Origin: DASQPR01 sp963797605
GTDB taxonomy: Bacteria; Actinomycetota; Actinomycetes; Mycobacteriales; Micromonosporaceae
Assembly (NCBI GenBank): GCA_963797605.1
Contig: CAWCPX010000005.1
Span: 1,178,001 to 1,242,000, forward strand
Direction of reading: 5' to 3'
DNA length: 64,000 nucleotides
The notes beneath the pieces were generated by a model that had not been told where the DNA came from, made no database searches, and saw only the letters and a program-made list of their open reading frames with translations. The translations under genes and the position numbers were made by a program. This document shows, piece by piece, positions 1-9,200 of the stretch. The stretch's first letter is position 1. Each line of letters begins with the position of its first letter.

Positions 1-7
1 CCGGTCC

Positions 8-316
8 CTACAGCTTGATCTCGATGTCGACGCCAGCCGGAAGGTCGAGACGCATAAGCGAATCGACCGTCTTCGGGGTCGGGTCGATGATGTCGATCAG
101 ACGCTTGTGCGTACGCATCTCGAAGTGCTCGCGCGAGTCCTTGTACTTGTGCGGCGAGCGGATGACGCAGAAGCGGTTGATCTCCGTCGGCAGCGGCACC
201 GGACCCGCGACCTGAGCACCGGTGCGTGTGACCGTCTCGACGATCTTGCGCGCCGACGAGTCAACGACCTCGTGGTCATAGGCCTTGAGCCGGATGCGGA
301 TCTTCTGTCCCGCCAT
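8..316 (-). CDS. rpsJ: 30S ribosomal protein S10
   Basis: S10 (NusE) is part of the small ribosomal subunit head and also works with NusB and NusG in transcription antitermination. The 102-residue product starts [10 protein letters not shown] and carries the conserved stretch around [20 protein letters not shown], full length for the family. I chose the ATG at 316 over an in-frame start at 361 because it gives the standard N-terminus and has AGAAGGA about 12 nt upstream. It heads the S10 operon, whose other genes lie beyond the left edge. Identification is certain. Confidence 0.97.
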
Positions 317-413
317 GGTGGCTTCTGTTCCTTCTCTCGATACCGCTACCTGCGCGGGCAATGACCCGCACAGTCCCGGAGCGAACGGTGTTCCGTCCTG
401 ACTCCGGCCCCAT

Positions 414-442
414 TGTCCGACCCCCGCGCTCGGGCGTGTCGC
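414..442 (-). promoter_or_regulatory. 29-nt element upstream of S10 operon (copy 1)
   Basis: Read on the minus strand it begins GCGACACGCCCGAGCG and ends GGTCGGACA. It is identical over all 29 bases to 5041-5069 upstream of rpsL, and the match stops sharply at both ends. It lies 98-126 nt before the rpsJ start, a distance similar to the other copy (89-117 nt). A short CCGA/TCGG stem with a G-rich loop is possible. I infer a shared leader or control element for ribosomal protein operons; its mechanism is unknown. Confidence 0.7.
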
Positions 443-656
443 GCTTCGTCCCAGTCTTCACCGCTGCTCAGGAGCGAGCACACGGGGTGGCGACGAGGCC
501 GAACACCCAGGGGATCGTGAGGCGCCTTACGCGTCTCGCCCGGGCAGAACCCGCCAGACACACGTAAAAGCGCCGTGCGAGGGTGGCGGCTGCTCCTGCA
601 ACCCAGAGGTCACAAGCGCGCAGCCACCACCCTGCGCGGAACGCTGGTCTCCATTA

Positions 657-675
657 TGCCGTAATCGTTACGGCA
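657..675 (-). terminator. Hairpin after tuf
   Basis: Perfect 8-bp inverted repeat TGCCGTAA / TTACGGCA around a 3-nt loop, starting 23 nt after the tuf stop. No U-run follows, as is common for actinobacterial hairpin terminators. It may end the str operon or attenuate read-through into rpsJ. Confidence 0.5.
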
Positions 676-697
676 AGGGAAATCAGGGTTAGCTAGT

Positions 698-1891
698 TCA
701 CTTAAGGATCTTGACGACCCGGCCGGCGCCGACCGTCCGGCCACCCTCACGGATGGCGAACTTGAGGCCGTCTTCCATGGCGATCGGCTGGATCAGCTTC
801 ACGTTCATGCCGGTGTTGTCGCCGGGCATGACCATCTCGGTGCCCTCGGGCAGCGTGACGACGCCGGTGACGTCCGTGGTCCGGAAGTAGAACTGCGGAC
901 GGTAGTTCTGGAAGAACGGGGTGTGCCGGCCGCCCTCCTCCTTGGAGAGGATGTAGACCTGCGCCTCGAACTCCGTGTGCGGGGTGTTCGAGCCCGGCTT
1001 CACGACGACCATGCCGCGCTCGACCTCTTCGCGCTTGATGCCACGAAGGAGCAGGCCGACGTTCTCACCGGCGCGCGCGTCCTCGAGCGTCTTGCGGAAC
1101 ATCTCGATCGCGGTGACCTTCGTCTTGAGCGACTTCTCCTTGATGCCGACGATCTCGACATCCTCGTTCGGGAGAAGAACGCCACGCTCGCAACGACCGG
1201 TGACGACCGTGCCACGACCGGTGATCGTGAAGACGTCCTCGATGGGCATGAGGAACGGCTTGTCGATCTCACGCTCGGGCTGCGGGATGCTCTCGTCGAC
1301 CGCGTTCATCAGATCCATGAGCGCGTCGGCCCACTTCTCGTCGCCCTCGAGCGCCTTGAGCGCCGAGACACGGATGACCGGAAGGTCGTCGCCCGGGTAC
1401 TCCTGGGACGACAGCAGCTCGCGGACCTCGAGTTCGACGAGCTCGAGGAGCTCCTCGTCGTCGACCATGTCGCTCTTGTTGAGCGCCACGACGATGTACG
1501 GAACGCCGACCTGACGGGCGAGCAGCACGTGCTCACGCGTCTGCGGCATCGGACCGTCGGTCGCCGCGACCACGAGGATCGCGCCGTCCATCTGGGCCGC
1601 ACCGGTGATCATGTTCTTGATGTAGTCGGCGTGACCGGGGCAGTCTACGTGCGCGTAGTGCCGCTTCTCGGTCTGGTACTCGACGTGCGCGATGGAGATT
1701 GTGATACCACGAGCCTTCTCCTCCGGCGCCTTGTCGATCTCGTCGAACGGCGTGTACGGGTTGATGGCCGGCATCTTGTCATGCAGAACCTTGGTGATGG
1801 CCGCGGTCAGCGTCGTCTTACCGTGGTCGATGTGACCGATGGTGCCGATGTTGACGTGCGGCTTGTTCCGCTCGAACTTCGCCTTCGCCAC
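698..1891 (-). CDS. tuf: Elongation factor Tu
   Basis: EF-Tu is the GTPase that brings aminoacyl-tRNA to the ribosomal A site. The 397-residue protein has the P-loop GHIDHGKT at 19-26, the DCPGH motif in the switch II region, NKSD for guanine recognition (NKSD replaces NKCD, common in Actinobacteria), and complete domains 2 and 3 ending GRVVKILK. The reading frame is intact, unlike fusA just upstream. It is the last gene of the rpsL-rpsG-fusA-tuf order, with about 80 nt between fusA and tuf. The start has AGGAGGAACC just upstream. Confidence 0.98.
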   Translation of the reverse strand: MAKAKFERNKPHVNIGTIGHIDHGKTTLTAAITKVLHDKMPAINPYTPFDEIDKAPEEKARGITISIAHVEYQTEKRHYAHVDCPGHADYIKNMITGAAQMDGAILVVAATDGPMPQTREHVLLARQVGVPYIVVALNKSDMVDDEELLELVELEVRELLSSQEYPGDDLPVIRVSALKALEGDEKWADALMDLMNAVDESIPQPEREIDKPFLMPIEDVFTITGRGTVVTGRCERGVLLPNEDVEIVGIKEKSLKTKVTAIEMFRKTLEDARAGENVGLLLRGIKREEVERGMVVVKPGSNTPHTEFEAQVYILSKEEGGRHTPFFQNYRPQFYFRTTDVTGVVTLPEGTEMVMPGDNTGMNVKLIQPIAMEDGLKFAIREGGRTVGAGRVVKILK

Positions 1892-1969
1892 TGGTTCCTC
1901 CTGTGGACTTTGTGTTCTTACCTACGTCTGACTGTTGCGACCGTTACCGGTCCGCGGGGCCGCTGGCGA

Positions 1970-4069
1970 TTACTCGCCAGTCGCCTTCGCGATGATCTCC
2001 TTCGCCACGTTGGCCGGAACCTCCGCGTACGAATCGAACTGCATGCTGTAGCTCGCCCGGCCCTGGGTCTTCGACCGCAGGTCGCCGACGTAGCCGAACA
2101 TCTCCGACAGCGGCACCAGGGCACGGACGACGCGGGCACCGCTGCGCTCTTCCATCGCCTGGATCATGCCACGCCGGGAGTTTAGGTCTCCGATGACGTC
2201 GCCCATGTTCTCCTCAGGCGTGACGACCTCAACGGACATCATCGGCTCGAGCAATGCCGGGTCGGCCTTGCGGGCCGCTTCCTTCATCACCATCGAGCCG
2301 GCGATCTTGAACGCCATTTCTGACGAGTCAACCTCGTGGTACGCACCGTCGAGCAGCGTCAGCTTCACACCCACGAGCGGGTAGCCGGCGAGGACGCCGT
2401 ACTGCATGGCGTCCTGCGCACCGGCGTCGACCGAGGGGATGAACTCCTTCGGGATGCGACCACCGGAGACCGCGTTGACGAACTCGTACGTCGCTTCGCC
2501 GTCCAGCGGCAGCGGCTCGAGCCTGATCTGCACCTTGGCGTACTGGCCGGAGCCACCGGTCTGCTTCTTGTGCACGTACTCGGCCTTTTCCACCGTGCGG
2601 CGGATGGTCTCGCGGTACGCGACCTGCGGCTTGCCGATGTTGGCCTCGACGCTGAACTCGCGGCGCATGCGGTCCACCAGGATGTCCAGGTGGAGCTCGC
2701 CCATGCCGGAGATGACCGTCTGGCCGGTCTCCTCGTCGTTGCGGACGCGGAAGGTCGGGTCCTCCTCGGCGAGGCGCTGGATGGCGGTGCCCAGCTTCTC
2801 CTGGTCGGCCTTGCTCTTCGGCTCGATCGCCACCGAGATGACCGGCTCCGGGAACGTCATCGACTCGAGGATGACCGGCTTGGCCGGGTCACACAGCGTG
2901 TCACCGGTGGTGGTCTGCTTGAGACCCTGCACCGCGATGATGTCGCCGGCCCACGCCGTTGGGCGCTCTTCGCGCTTGTTGGCGTGCATCTGGTAGATCT
3001 TGCCGATCCGCTCTTTGCGGTCCTTGGTGGAGTTGACCACCTGGGTGCCGGAGTCGAGCGTGCCGGAGTAGACGCGCACGTAGGTGAGCTTGCCGAGGTG
3101 CTTGTCCGTCTGAATCTTGAACGCGAGGCCGGAGAACGGCTCGGAGGTCGACGGCTGGCGCACGATCGGCGTCTCGCCGTCGATCGCGATGCCCTCGATG
3201 CCACCGACGTCCAGCGGGGACGGCAGGTAGTCGACGACGGCGTCGAGCATGGGCTGGACGCCCTTGTTCTTGAACGCCGAGCCGCAGAGCACCGGGTTGG
3301 CCTTGCTGACGCGATCGTGGCGCGCCGGATGGCGGCCTTGATCTCGTCGACGGACAGCTCTTCGCCCTCGAGGTACCTCTCCATCACGGCGTCGTCGACG
3401 TCGGCGAGCGTCTCGAGCAGCTTCTCGCGCTACTCGTTCGCCTGCTCGAAGCAGGTCGGCCGGGATCTCCTCGACAGCGTAGTCGTCGCCCTTCTGGGTC
3501 TCGCCACGCCAGGTCAGCGCCCGCATGTTGATCAGGTCGACGACACCGATGTGGTCGCCTTCGAGACCGATCGGGATCTGCAGCACCAGCGGGGTCGCGT
3601 TGAGGCGGGTGACCATCATGTCGACGCAGCGGAAGAAGTCCGCGCCGGTGCGGTCGAGCTTGTTGACGAAGCACATGCGCGGGACGTGGTACTTGTCCGC
3701 CTGGCGCCAGACGTTCTCGGTCTGCGGCTCGACGCCGGCGACACCGTCGTAGACCGCGACCGCGCCGTCGAGCACCCGCAGCGACCGCTCGACCTCGACC
3801 GTGAAGTCGACGTGGCCGGGCGTGTCGATGATCTGGATGACGTGGCCCTTCCACTCACACTTCGTGGCGGCGGAGGTGATGGTGATGCCCCGCTCCTGCT
3901 CCTGCTCCATCCAGTCCATGACGGCAGCGCCCTCGTGGACTTCACCGATCTTGTACGTGATGCCGGTGTAGAACAGGATCCGCTCAGTCGTCGTCGTCTT
4001 ACCGGCGTCGATGTGCGCCATGATGCCGATGTTGCGGACTTTGGCGAGCGCTTTGTCGGCGGCAGCCAC
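1970..4069 (-). CDS. fusA: Elongation factor G (two compensating frameshifts and an internal stop)
   Basis: EF-G drives ribosomal translocation and, with RRF, subunit recycling. The P-loop AHIDAGKTT lies at 18-26 and domains II-V follow at full length (699 codons). Between about 3315 and 3450 the frame is scrambled. An extra base near 3449 (CTGCTTCGAG for CTG CTC GAG) throws the reading out, and a missing base near 3312-3317 restores it. In the correct frame the family sequence NEWREKLLE and MERYLEGEELSVDEI is present, but the Trp codon reads TAG at 3430-3432. Three lesions within 135 bases of an essential gene point to sequence error rather than decay. Confidence 0.93.
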   Translation of the reverse strand: MAAADKALAKVRNIGIMAHIDAGKTTTTERILFYTGITYKIGEVHEGAAVMDWMEQEQERGITITSAATKCEWKGHVIQIIDTPGHVDFTVEVERSLRVLDGAVAVYDGVAGVEPQTENVWRQADKYHVPRMCFVNKLDRTGADFFRCVDMMVTRLNATPLVLQIPIGLEGDHIGVVDLINMRALTWRGETQKGDDYAVEEIPADLLRAGERVAREAARDARRRRRRRDGEVPRGRRAVRRRDQGRHPARHDRVSKANPVLCGSAFKNKGVQPMLDAVVDYLPSPLDVGGIEGIAIDGETPIVRQPSTSEPFSGLAFKIQTDKHLGKLTYVRVYSGTLDSGTQVVNSTKDRKERIGKIYQMHANKREERPTAWAGDIIAVQGLKQTTTGDTLCDPAKPVILESMTFPEPVISVAIEPKSKADQEKLGTAIQRLAEEDPTFRVRNDEETGQTVISGMGELHLDILVDRMRREFSVEANIGKPQVAYRETIRRTVEKAEYVHKKQTGGSGQYAKVQIRLEPLPLDGEATYEFVNAVSGGRIPKEFIPSVDAGAQDAMQYGVLAGYPLVGVKLTLLDGAYHEVDSSEMAFKIAGSMVMKEAARKADPALLEPMMSVEVVTPEENMGDVIGDLNSRRGMIQAMEERSGARVVRALVPLSEMFGYVGDLRSKTQGRASYSMQFDSYAEVPANVAKEIIAKATGE

Positions 4070-4105
4070 GGTGTTCCTTCCTTACTCCGTCTTGAAAATG
4101 CTCGA

Positions 4106-4576
4106 CTACCAGCGGTAGTGAGCGAAGGCCTTGTTGGACTCGGCCATCTTGTGGGTGTCCTCGCGACGCTTCACCGCGGCACCGAGGCCGTTGCTCGCGT
4201 CGAGCAGCTCGTTCTGAAGCCGCTCGATCATGGTCTTCTCGCGACGGGCCTTCGAGTACTGCACCAGCCAGCGCAGACCCAGCGTGGTCTGGCGCGGCGT
4301 GCGCACCTCGACCGGCACCTGGTAGGTCGCGCCACCGACACGGCGGCTGCGGACCTCGAGGGTCGGCTTGACGTTGTCCATCGCGCGCTTGAGCGTCACC
4401 ACCGGGTCGGTGCCGGACTTCTCCCGGCAACCCTCGAGCGCGCCGTAGACGATGCGCTCGGCAAGCGACCGCTTGCCCTCGGTCAGGATCTTGTTGATCA
4501 GCTGGGTGACCAGCGGCGAGTTGTAAACCGGGTCAGCGACCAGCGGACGCTTCGGAGCGGGGCCCTTACGAGGCAT
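4106..4576 (-). CDS. rpsG: 30S ribosomal protein S7
   Basis: S7 nucleates assembly of the 30S head, contacts 16S rRNA and the E-site tRNA, and in other bacteria feeds back on its own operon. The 156-residue product starts MPRKGPAPKRP and ends AHYRW, the family-standard ends and length. One base separates its start from the rpsL stop region, so the two genes are translationally linked; fusA follows 36 nt later. The frame is intact. Confidence 0.98.
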   Translation of the reverse strand: MPRKGPAPKRPLVADPVYNSPLVTQLINKILTEGKRSLAERIVYGALEGCREKSGTDPVVTLKRAMDNVKPTLEVRSRRVGGATYQVPVEVRTPRQTTLGLRWLVQYSKARREKTMIERLQNELLDASNGLGAAVKRREDTHKMAESNKAFAHYRW

Positions 4577-4577
4577 G

Positions 4578-4952
4578 TCAGCTCTTCTCCTTCTTCGCGC
4601 CGTAGCGGCTGCGCGCCTGCTTACGGTTGCGGACGCCCTGGGTGTCCAGCGAACCGCGGATGATCTTGTAACGCACGCCCGGGAGGTCCTTCACACGACC
4701 GCCACGGACGAGCACGATCGAGTGCTCCTGCAGGTTGTGACCGACACCAGGGATGTAGGCGGTGACCTCGACCTGGCTGGTCAGCTTCACACGCGCGACC
4801 TTGCGCAGCGCCGAGTTCGGCTTCTTCGGGGTCGTCGTGTACACACGCGTGCACACGCCGCGGCGCTGGGGGCTGCCCTTGAGCGCCGGCGTCTTGGTCT
4901 TGCTGGTCTTCGCCTTGCGGCCCTTTCGGACCAGCTGCTGGATTGTAGGCAC
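4578..4952 (-). CDS. rpsL: 30S ribosomal protein S12
   Basis: S12 sits at the decoding centre and monitors codon-anticodon pairing. The 124-residue protein contains TTTPKKPNSALRKVA and PGVGHNLQEHSIVLV. Lys43 and Lys88, the positions classically changed in streptomycin-resistant mutants, are both lysine, so the protein is of the sensitive type. It is the first gene of the str operon and is preceded by a leader of about 210 nt carrying the shared 29-nt element and a good promoter. Confidence 0.98.
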   Translation of the reverse strand: MPTIQQLVRKGRKAKTSKTKTPALKGSPQRRGVCTRVYTTTPKKPNSALRKVARVKLTSQVEVTAYIPGVGHNLQEHSIVLVRGGRVKDLPGVRYKIIRGSLDTQGVRNRKQARSRYGAKKEKS

Positions 4953-5040
4953 TGGGCCTCTTTCTCCCTGTCGATCCCGGGCCGGTCAACGGCTCGGCCC
5001 GAACGTCTCTTCGTGCGTTCGTACTGTGCTAACGCGGTCG

Positions 5041-5069
5041 TGTCCGACCCCCGCGCTCGGGCGTGTCGC
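5041..5069 (-). promoter_or_regulatory. 29-nt element in the str leader (copy 2)
   Basis: Identical over 29 bases to 414-442 upstream of rpsJ, in the same orientation. It lies 89-117 nt before the rpsL start and about 95-120 nt after the predicted transcription start, so here it should be part of the mRNA leader. This favours an RNA-level element over a DNA operator, though neither is proven. Confidence 0.7.
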
Positions 5070-5169
5070 CCGGGGCACGCGGCTCATCAAACGATTTCGA
5101 GCCGGTTGGAGGTCGTGGTCGCGTTTCGCGCGCACACGATGGCCCGGGCATGCCCGGGCACGAAGGACA

Positions 5170-5198
5170 AGAATACCCACCGTGAGTGCCCAGGTCAA
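5170..5198 (-). promoter_or_regulatory. Promoter of the rpsL-rpsG-fusA-tuf operon
   Basis: On the minus strand: -35 TTGACC, exactly 17 bases, -10 TATTCT. This is a strong match to a housekeeping actinobacterial promoter, with transcription expected near 5163. It is the best promoter seen upstream of rpsL. Confidence 0.72.
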
Positions 5199-5348
5199 AA
5201 CGACTGGTCGCAACGCCTGATAGCGCAGCGGGCCGGCAGTGCCCAAACTCACCCGCGAGGAAACTGATCCTGCTCCAGTGTACCCGACGCTTACGCATCG
5301 ATCGTCGCGATATGTGCGTTCGTGGCCGAGAACACCTCGGCCGCCGGG

Positions 5349-5808
5349 CTACGAGGCGAGGGTCGCCGCCAACGCGCCGGCGAACCCGAGGACGGCCAGA
5401 CCGGCACCCACATAACCGCAGATCAGGCCCGATGTCGCCAGCCCGAACCCACTCACCGCGCCCTGGGACCGCCGGATCAACCGGCGCGCGTACGTGCCGA
5501 TGCTCACCGCTGCCACGCCGAGGATCGTGGCCAGGATCGCCGAACGCCCCGGCCACGAGCGCACCCCACCCGTCTGCCGCGCCGACCAGGCCGAAGCAGA
5601 TCGTCACGAACGAGACCATGATCGAGGCGATGCCGGCGACCAGGGCACCGACCGCTTGGCCCGAGGTCAGCGGCGGCAGCAGCGCGTATGCCAGGCCGAA
5701 TCGCTGCCCGCGACGGCTCGACGTGCGCCGGCGGCAGGCCGGAGACAGGACCACGGCCAGAGCCAGGCACAGGCATGGTGGGTACGGGTACCCCGGCTGC
5801 TGCGTCAC
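5349..5808 (-). CDS. DUF4190-like small membrane protein (frameshifted)
   Basis: A small membrane protein of unknown function. The GTG at 5808 gives a start like MTQQPGYPYPP, typical of the Pro/Gly-rich N-termini of DUF4190 proteins. The membrane segments TSGQAVGALVAGIASIM and FVTICFGLVGAADGW follow. Near 5556-5560 one extra G (GTTCGGCGATC for GTTCGCGATC) breaks the frame, and the protein continues as ILATILGVAAVSIGTYARR and SGLICGYVGAGLAVLGFAG to a stop at 5349. Removing one base gives 152 codons. The family call rests on general layout only, and the low-complexity N-terminus may hide another error. Confidence 0.6.
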
Positions 5809-5837
5809 GCGGGCGTCTCCTCTGCCGACTTACGCAG

Positions 5838-6187
5838 TCAGTTCGTGCCGGGGGCGAAGTGGGTGCCGTTGCCGGCCTCGCCGAGGTGCAGGATGCCGAT
5901 GACGGACGCGACCACGATGGCGGCGAGCGCCAGCACGATACCGAGCCAGGCGAGACGGGTTCCGACGCGGATCATCCGTACCCCAGTCAAATAGCCCTTG
6001 GCCTCGATCATGTCGGCACGCGCCGAGCGGGCCAGCACCAGCGCGATCGTCGCGGGGATCGCGCCGCCGATCAGGAACCCGGTGACCGCGCCGACGATGC
6101 CGAGCGCGAGCACCGCGCCGGCCTTCGTGCACCGGATGGGTTCCGGGTCCAGCGGATGCCGGAGCGTTTCCGGGGCGACTGCGTCAC
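5838..6187 (-). CDS. Small two-helix membrane protein (probable frameshift near the start)
   Basis: Two hydrophobic segments (AGAVLALGIVGAVTGFLIGG and LAWLGIVLALAAIVVASVIG) flank a basic loop, a plan like that of the neighbouring DUF4190-like gene. Translation from a GTG at 6113 would start inside the first helix. The open frame extends upstream as APETLRHPLDPEPIRC but has no start codon. Adding one C to a CCCC run near 6170 joins it to GTG ACG CAG TCG at 6187 and gives 116 residues starting MTQSPETL, like the start of its neighbour. This restoration is inference. No function is known. Confidence 0.5.
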
Positions 6188-6215
6188 GGGACCAGTGTTA
6201 CACCACCGCATAAAC

Positions 6216-6253
6216 AAACAGCGGGCGCCGGGAAGACCCGACGCCCGCTGTTT
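6216..6253 (-). terminator. Terminator after rpoC
   Basis: Twelve-bp perfect stem AAACAGCGGGCG / CGCCCGCTGTTT around a 14-nt loop, followed on the minus strand by TTTGTTTA. A classical rho-independent terminator that ends the rpoB-rpoC transcript 10 nt after rpoC. Confidence 0.85.
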
Positions 6254-6262
6254 TCGCTATGA

Positions 6263-9200
6263 CTAGCGGTACGACCCGAAGTCGAAGTCGTCGAGCGGCA
6301 CCGCGGCACCACTCGCCGGCCCGAAGCCGTAGTCGTTCTCGGTGTAGCCCGTCATCGAGTACACCTTCGCCTTCGCCTCCTCGGTCGGCTCGACCCGGAC
6401 GTTGCGGTACTTGGTGATACCGGTACCGGCCGGGATGAGCTTGCCGATGATGACGTTCTCCTTCAGACCGATCAACGAGTCGCTGCGGGCGTTGATGGCC
6501 GCGTCGGTGAGGACGCGCGTCGTCTCCTGGAAGGAGGCGGCGGACAGCCACGAGTCGGTCGCGAGCGACGCCTTCGTGATACCCATCAGCACCGGACGAC
6601 CGGCGGCCGGCTCGCCACCCTCGGCCACGAGACGGCGGTTCTCCGCCTCGAACTGGGCGCGGTCGACCAGCAGGCCCGGCAGGAACTCGGTCGCGCCGGA
6701 ATCGATCACCGTGACCCGCTTCAGCATCTGCCGAATGATGATCTCGATGTGCTTGTCGTGGATCATGACGCCCTGCGAGCGGTAGACCTGCTGCACTTCC
6801 TGGGTCAGGTGCACCTGGACGGCGCGCGGGCCCATGATGCGCAGCAACTCGTGCGGGTCGATCGTGCCCTCGGTGAGCTTCTCGCCGACCTCGATGTGAC
6901 CGCCGTCGGAAACCCGCAGCTTGGTGCGCTTGGAGATCTTGTCGTGCACGATCTCCTCGCTACCGTCGTCCGGCACGATGATGATCTTCCGCGAACGGTC
7001 GCCATCCTCGATCCGGATGCGTCCGGGAGTGTCCGCGATCGGCGCCTTGCCCTTGGGCACGCGCGCCTCGAAGATCTCCTGGACACGGGGCAGACCCTGG
7101 GTGATGTCGTCGCCCGCCACACCACCGGTGTGGAAGGTACGCATCGTCAGCTGCGTGCCCGGCTCACCGATGGACTGCGCCGCGATGATGCCGACGGCCT
7201 CGCCGATGTCGACCGTCTTGCCGGTCGGCAGCGAGCGGCCGTAGCAGGCACCGCAGACGCCGAGCTTCGACTCGCAGGTGAGCACGGAGCGAACCCGGAC
7301 CTGGTCGACCCCGGCGGCGATGATCTTCTCGATCAGGATCGAGTTGAGATCCGTGCCGCGGGCGACAACCGCGTTGCCCTTCGCGTCGACAATGTCGTCC
7401 GCCAGCGTACGGGCGTGGACACCGGTCTCCGCGTGCTCGTGCACGCCCAGCACACCCTCGACAAACTGGCCGACCTGCATGCCGATGCCGCGCTCGGTGC
7501 CGCAGTCCTCCTCGCGGATGATCACGTCCTGCGAGACGTCGACGAGACGACGGGTCAGGTAACCCGAGTCGGCCGTACGCAGCGCGGTGTCGGCCAGACC
7601 CTTACGGGCACCGTGCGTGGAGATGAAGTACTCCAGCACGGACAGACCCTCGCGGTAGCTCGACTTGATCGGCCGCGGGATGATCTCGCCCTTCGGGTTG
7701 GCCACCAGGCCGCGGATGGCGGCGATCTGCCGGAGCTGCAGCATGTTGCCGCGAGCACCCGAGAAGATCATCTGCCACAGCGGGTTGGCCTGGGGCAGCG
7801 CCGTCTCCATGTCCTTGGCCACCTCGGCGGTCGCCTTGGTCCAGATCTCGATCAGCTCGCCACGCCGTTCCTCCGCGGTCATCAGACCACGCTGGTACTG
7901 CTTGTCGATCCGCTCGGCTTCCTTCTCGTGGCGCTCCAGGATCCCGGCCTTGTTCGGCGGCTGGATGATGTCGGCCATACCGATCGTCACACCGGACCAG
8001 GTGGCCCAGTGGAAACCGGCCTCCTTGAGCGCGTCCAGCGTGGCCGCGAGGGCCACCTTCGGGAAGCGCTCGGCGAGGTCGTTGACGATCGCGGAAAGCT
8101 GAGCCTTACGGATCTCGTAGTTCACGAAGCGGTAGCCCGGGGGCAGCGTCTCGTTGAACAGCACCCGGCCCAGCGTCGTGTCGACGATGAGCGGCTCGCC
8201 CGGCGTCCAGCCCTCCGGAGCCGTCCACTCGCCGCCGCCGACGCCGTTGTCGACGCCGATGACACCGTTGAGACGGATCCGAACCGGCGCCTGCAGGTGC
8301 AGCTCCCGGTTGTCGTACGCCATCCACGCCTCGGAGTCGGAACCGAACGCGCGACCGGCGCCGGCACCCGCCTCCTTCTTGTGCGTGAGGAAGTACAGAC
8401 CGATGACCATGTCCTGGGTCGGCATCGTGACCGGCTTGCCGTCGGCCGGCTTCAGGATGTTGTTCGACGACAGCATCAGGATCCGGGCTTCGGCCTGAGC
8501 CTCAGCGGACAGCGGCACGTGCACGGCCATCTGGTCACCGTCGAAGTCGGCGTTGAACGCCGTACACACGAGCGGGTGGATCTGGATGGCCTTGCCCTCG
8601 ACCAGCTGCGGCTCGAACGCCTGGATGCCCAGCCGGTGCAGCGTCGGTGCGCGGTTGAGCAGCACCGGGTGCTCGCCGATGACCTCTTCCAGAACGTCCC
8701 ACACGACCGGGCGCTGACGCTCGACCATGCGCTTGGCGGACTTGATGTTCTGGGCGTGGTTCAGATCGACGAGCCGCTTCATCACGAACGGCTTGAACAG
8801 CTCCAGCGCCATCTGCTTGGGCAGGCCGCACTGGTGCAGCTTGAGCCGCGGGCCGACGACGATGACGGAACGACCCGAGTAGTCAACGCGCTTGCCGAGC
8901 AGGTTCTGGCGGAACCGGCCCTGCTTGCCCTTGAGCATGTCGGAGAGCGACTTGAGCGGCCGGTTACCCGGACCGGTCACCGGCCGGCCGCGCCGACCGT
9001 TGTCGAACAGCGCGTCGACGGCCTCCTGGAGCATCCGCTTCTCGTTGTTGACGATGATCTCGGGCGCGCCGAGGTCGATCAGCCGCTTGAGGCGGTTGTT
9101 CCGGTTGATCACGCGACGGTACAGGTCGTTGAGGTCGGACGTGGCGAACCGGCCACCGTCGAGCTGCACCATCGGGCGCAGGTCCGGCGGGATGACCGGC

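Larger units (their letters stand above)
317..697. other. tuf-rpsJ intergenic region
   Basis: About 380 bases with no credible gene. It holds a hairpin just after tuf (657-675) and, 98-126 nt before the rpsJ start, a 29-nt element identical to one in front of rpsL (414-442). A convincing -35/-10 pair for the S10 operon could not be picked out by eye. Confidence 0.7.
4953..5348. other. Leader and promoter region of the str operon
   Basis: Nearly 400 bases without a credible gene. Reading toward rpsL on the minus strand it holds a sigma-70-type promoter (5170-5198), then a perfect 18-nt palindrome GCCCGGGCATGCCCGGGC (5142-5159) at the expected start of the transcript, then the 29-nt element shared with rpsJ (5041-5069), then the rpsL start. 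Nothing recognisable lies between 5199 and 5348. Confidence 0.6.

Noticed and set aside
5142..5159. The 18-nt palindrome as an intrinsic terminator
   Set aside because: It lies at the start of the predicted str transcript, has no loop of its own and no U-run.
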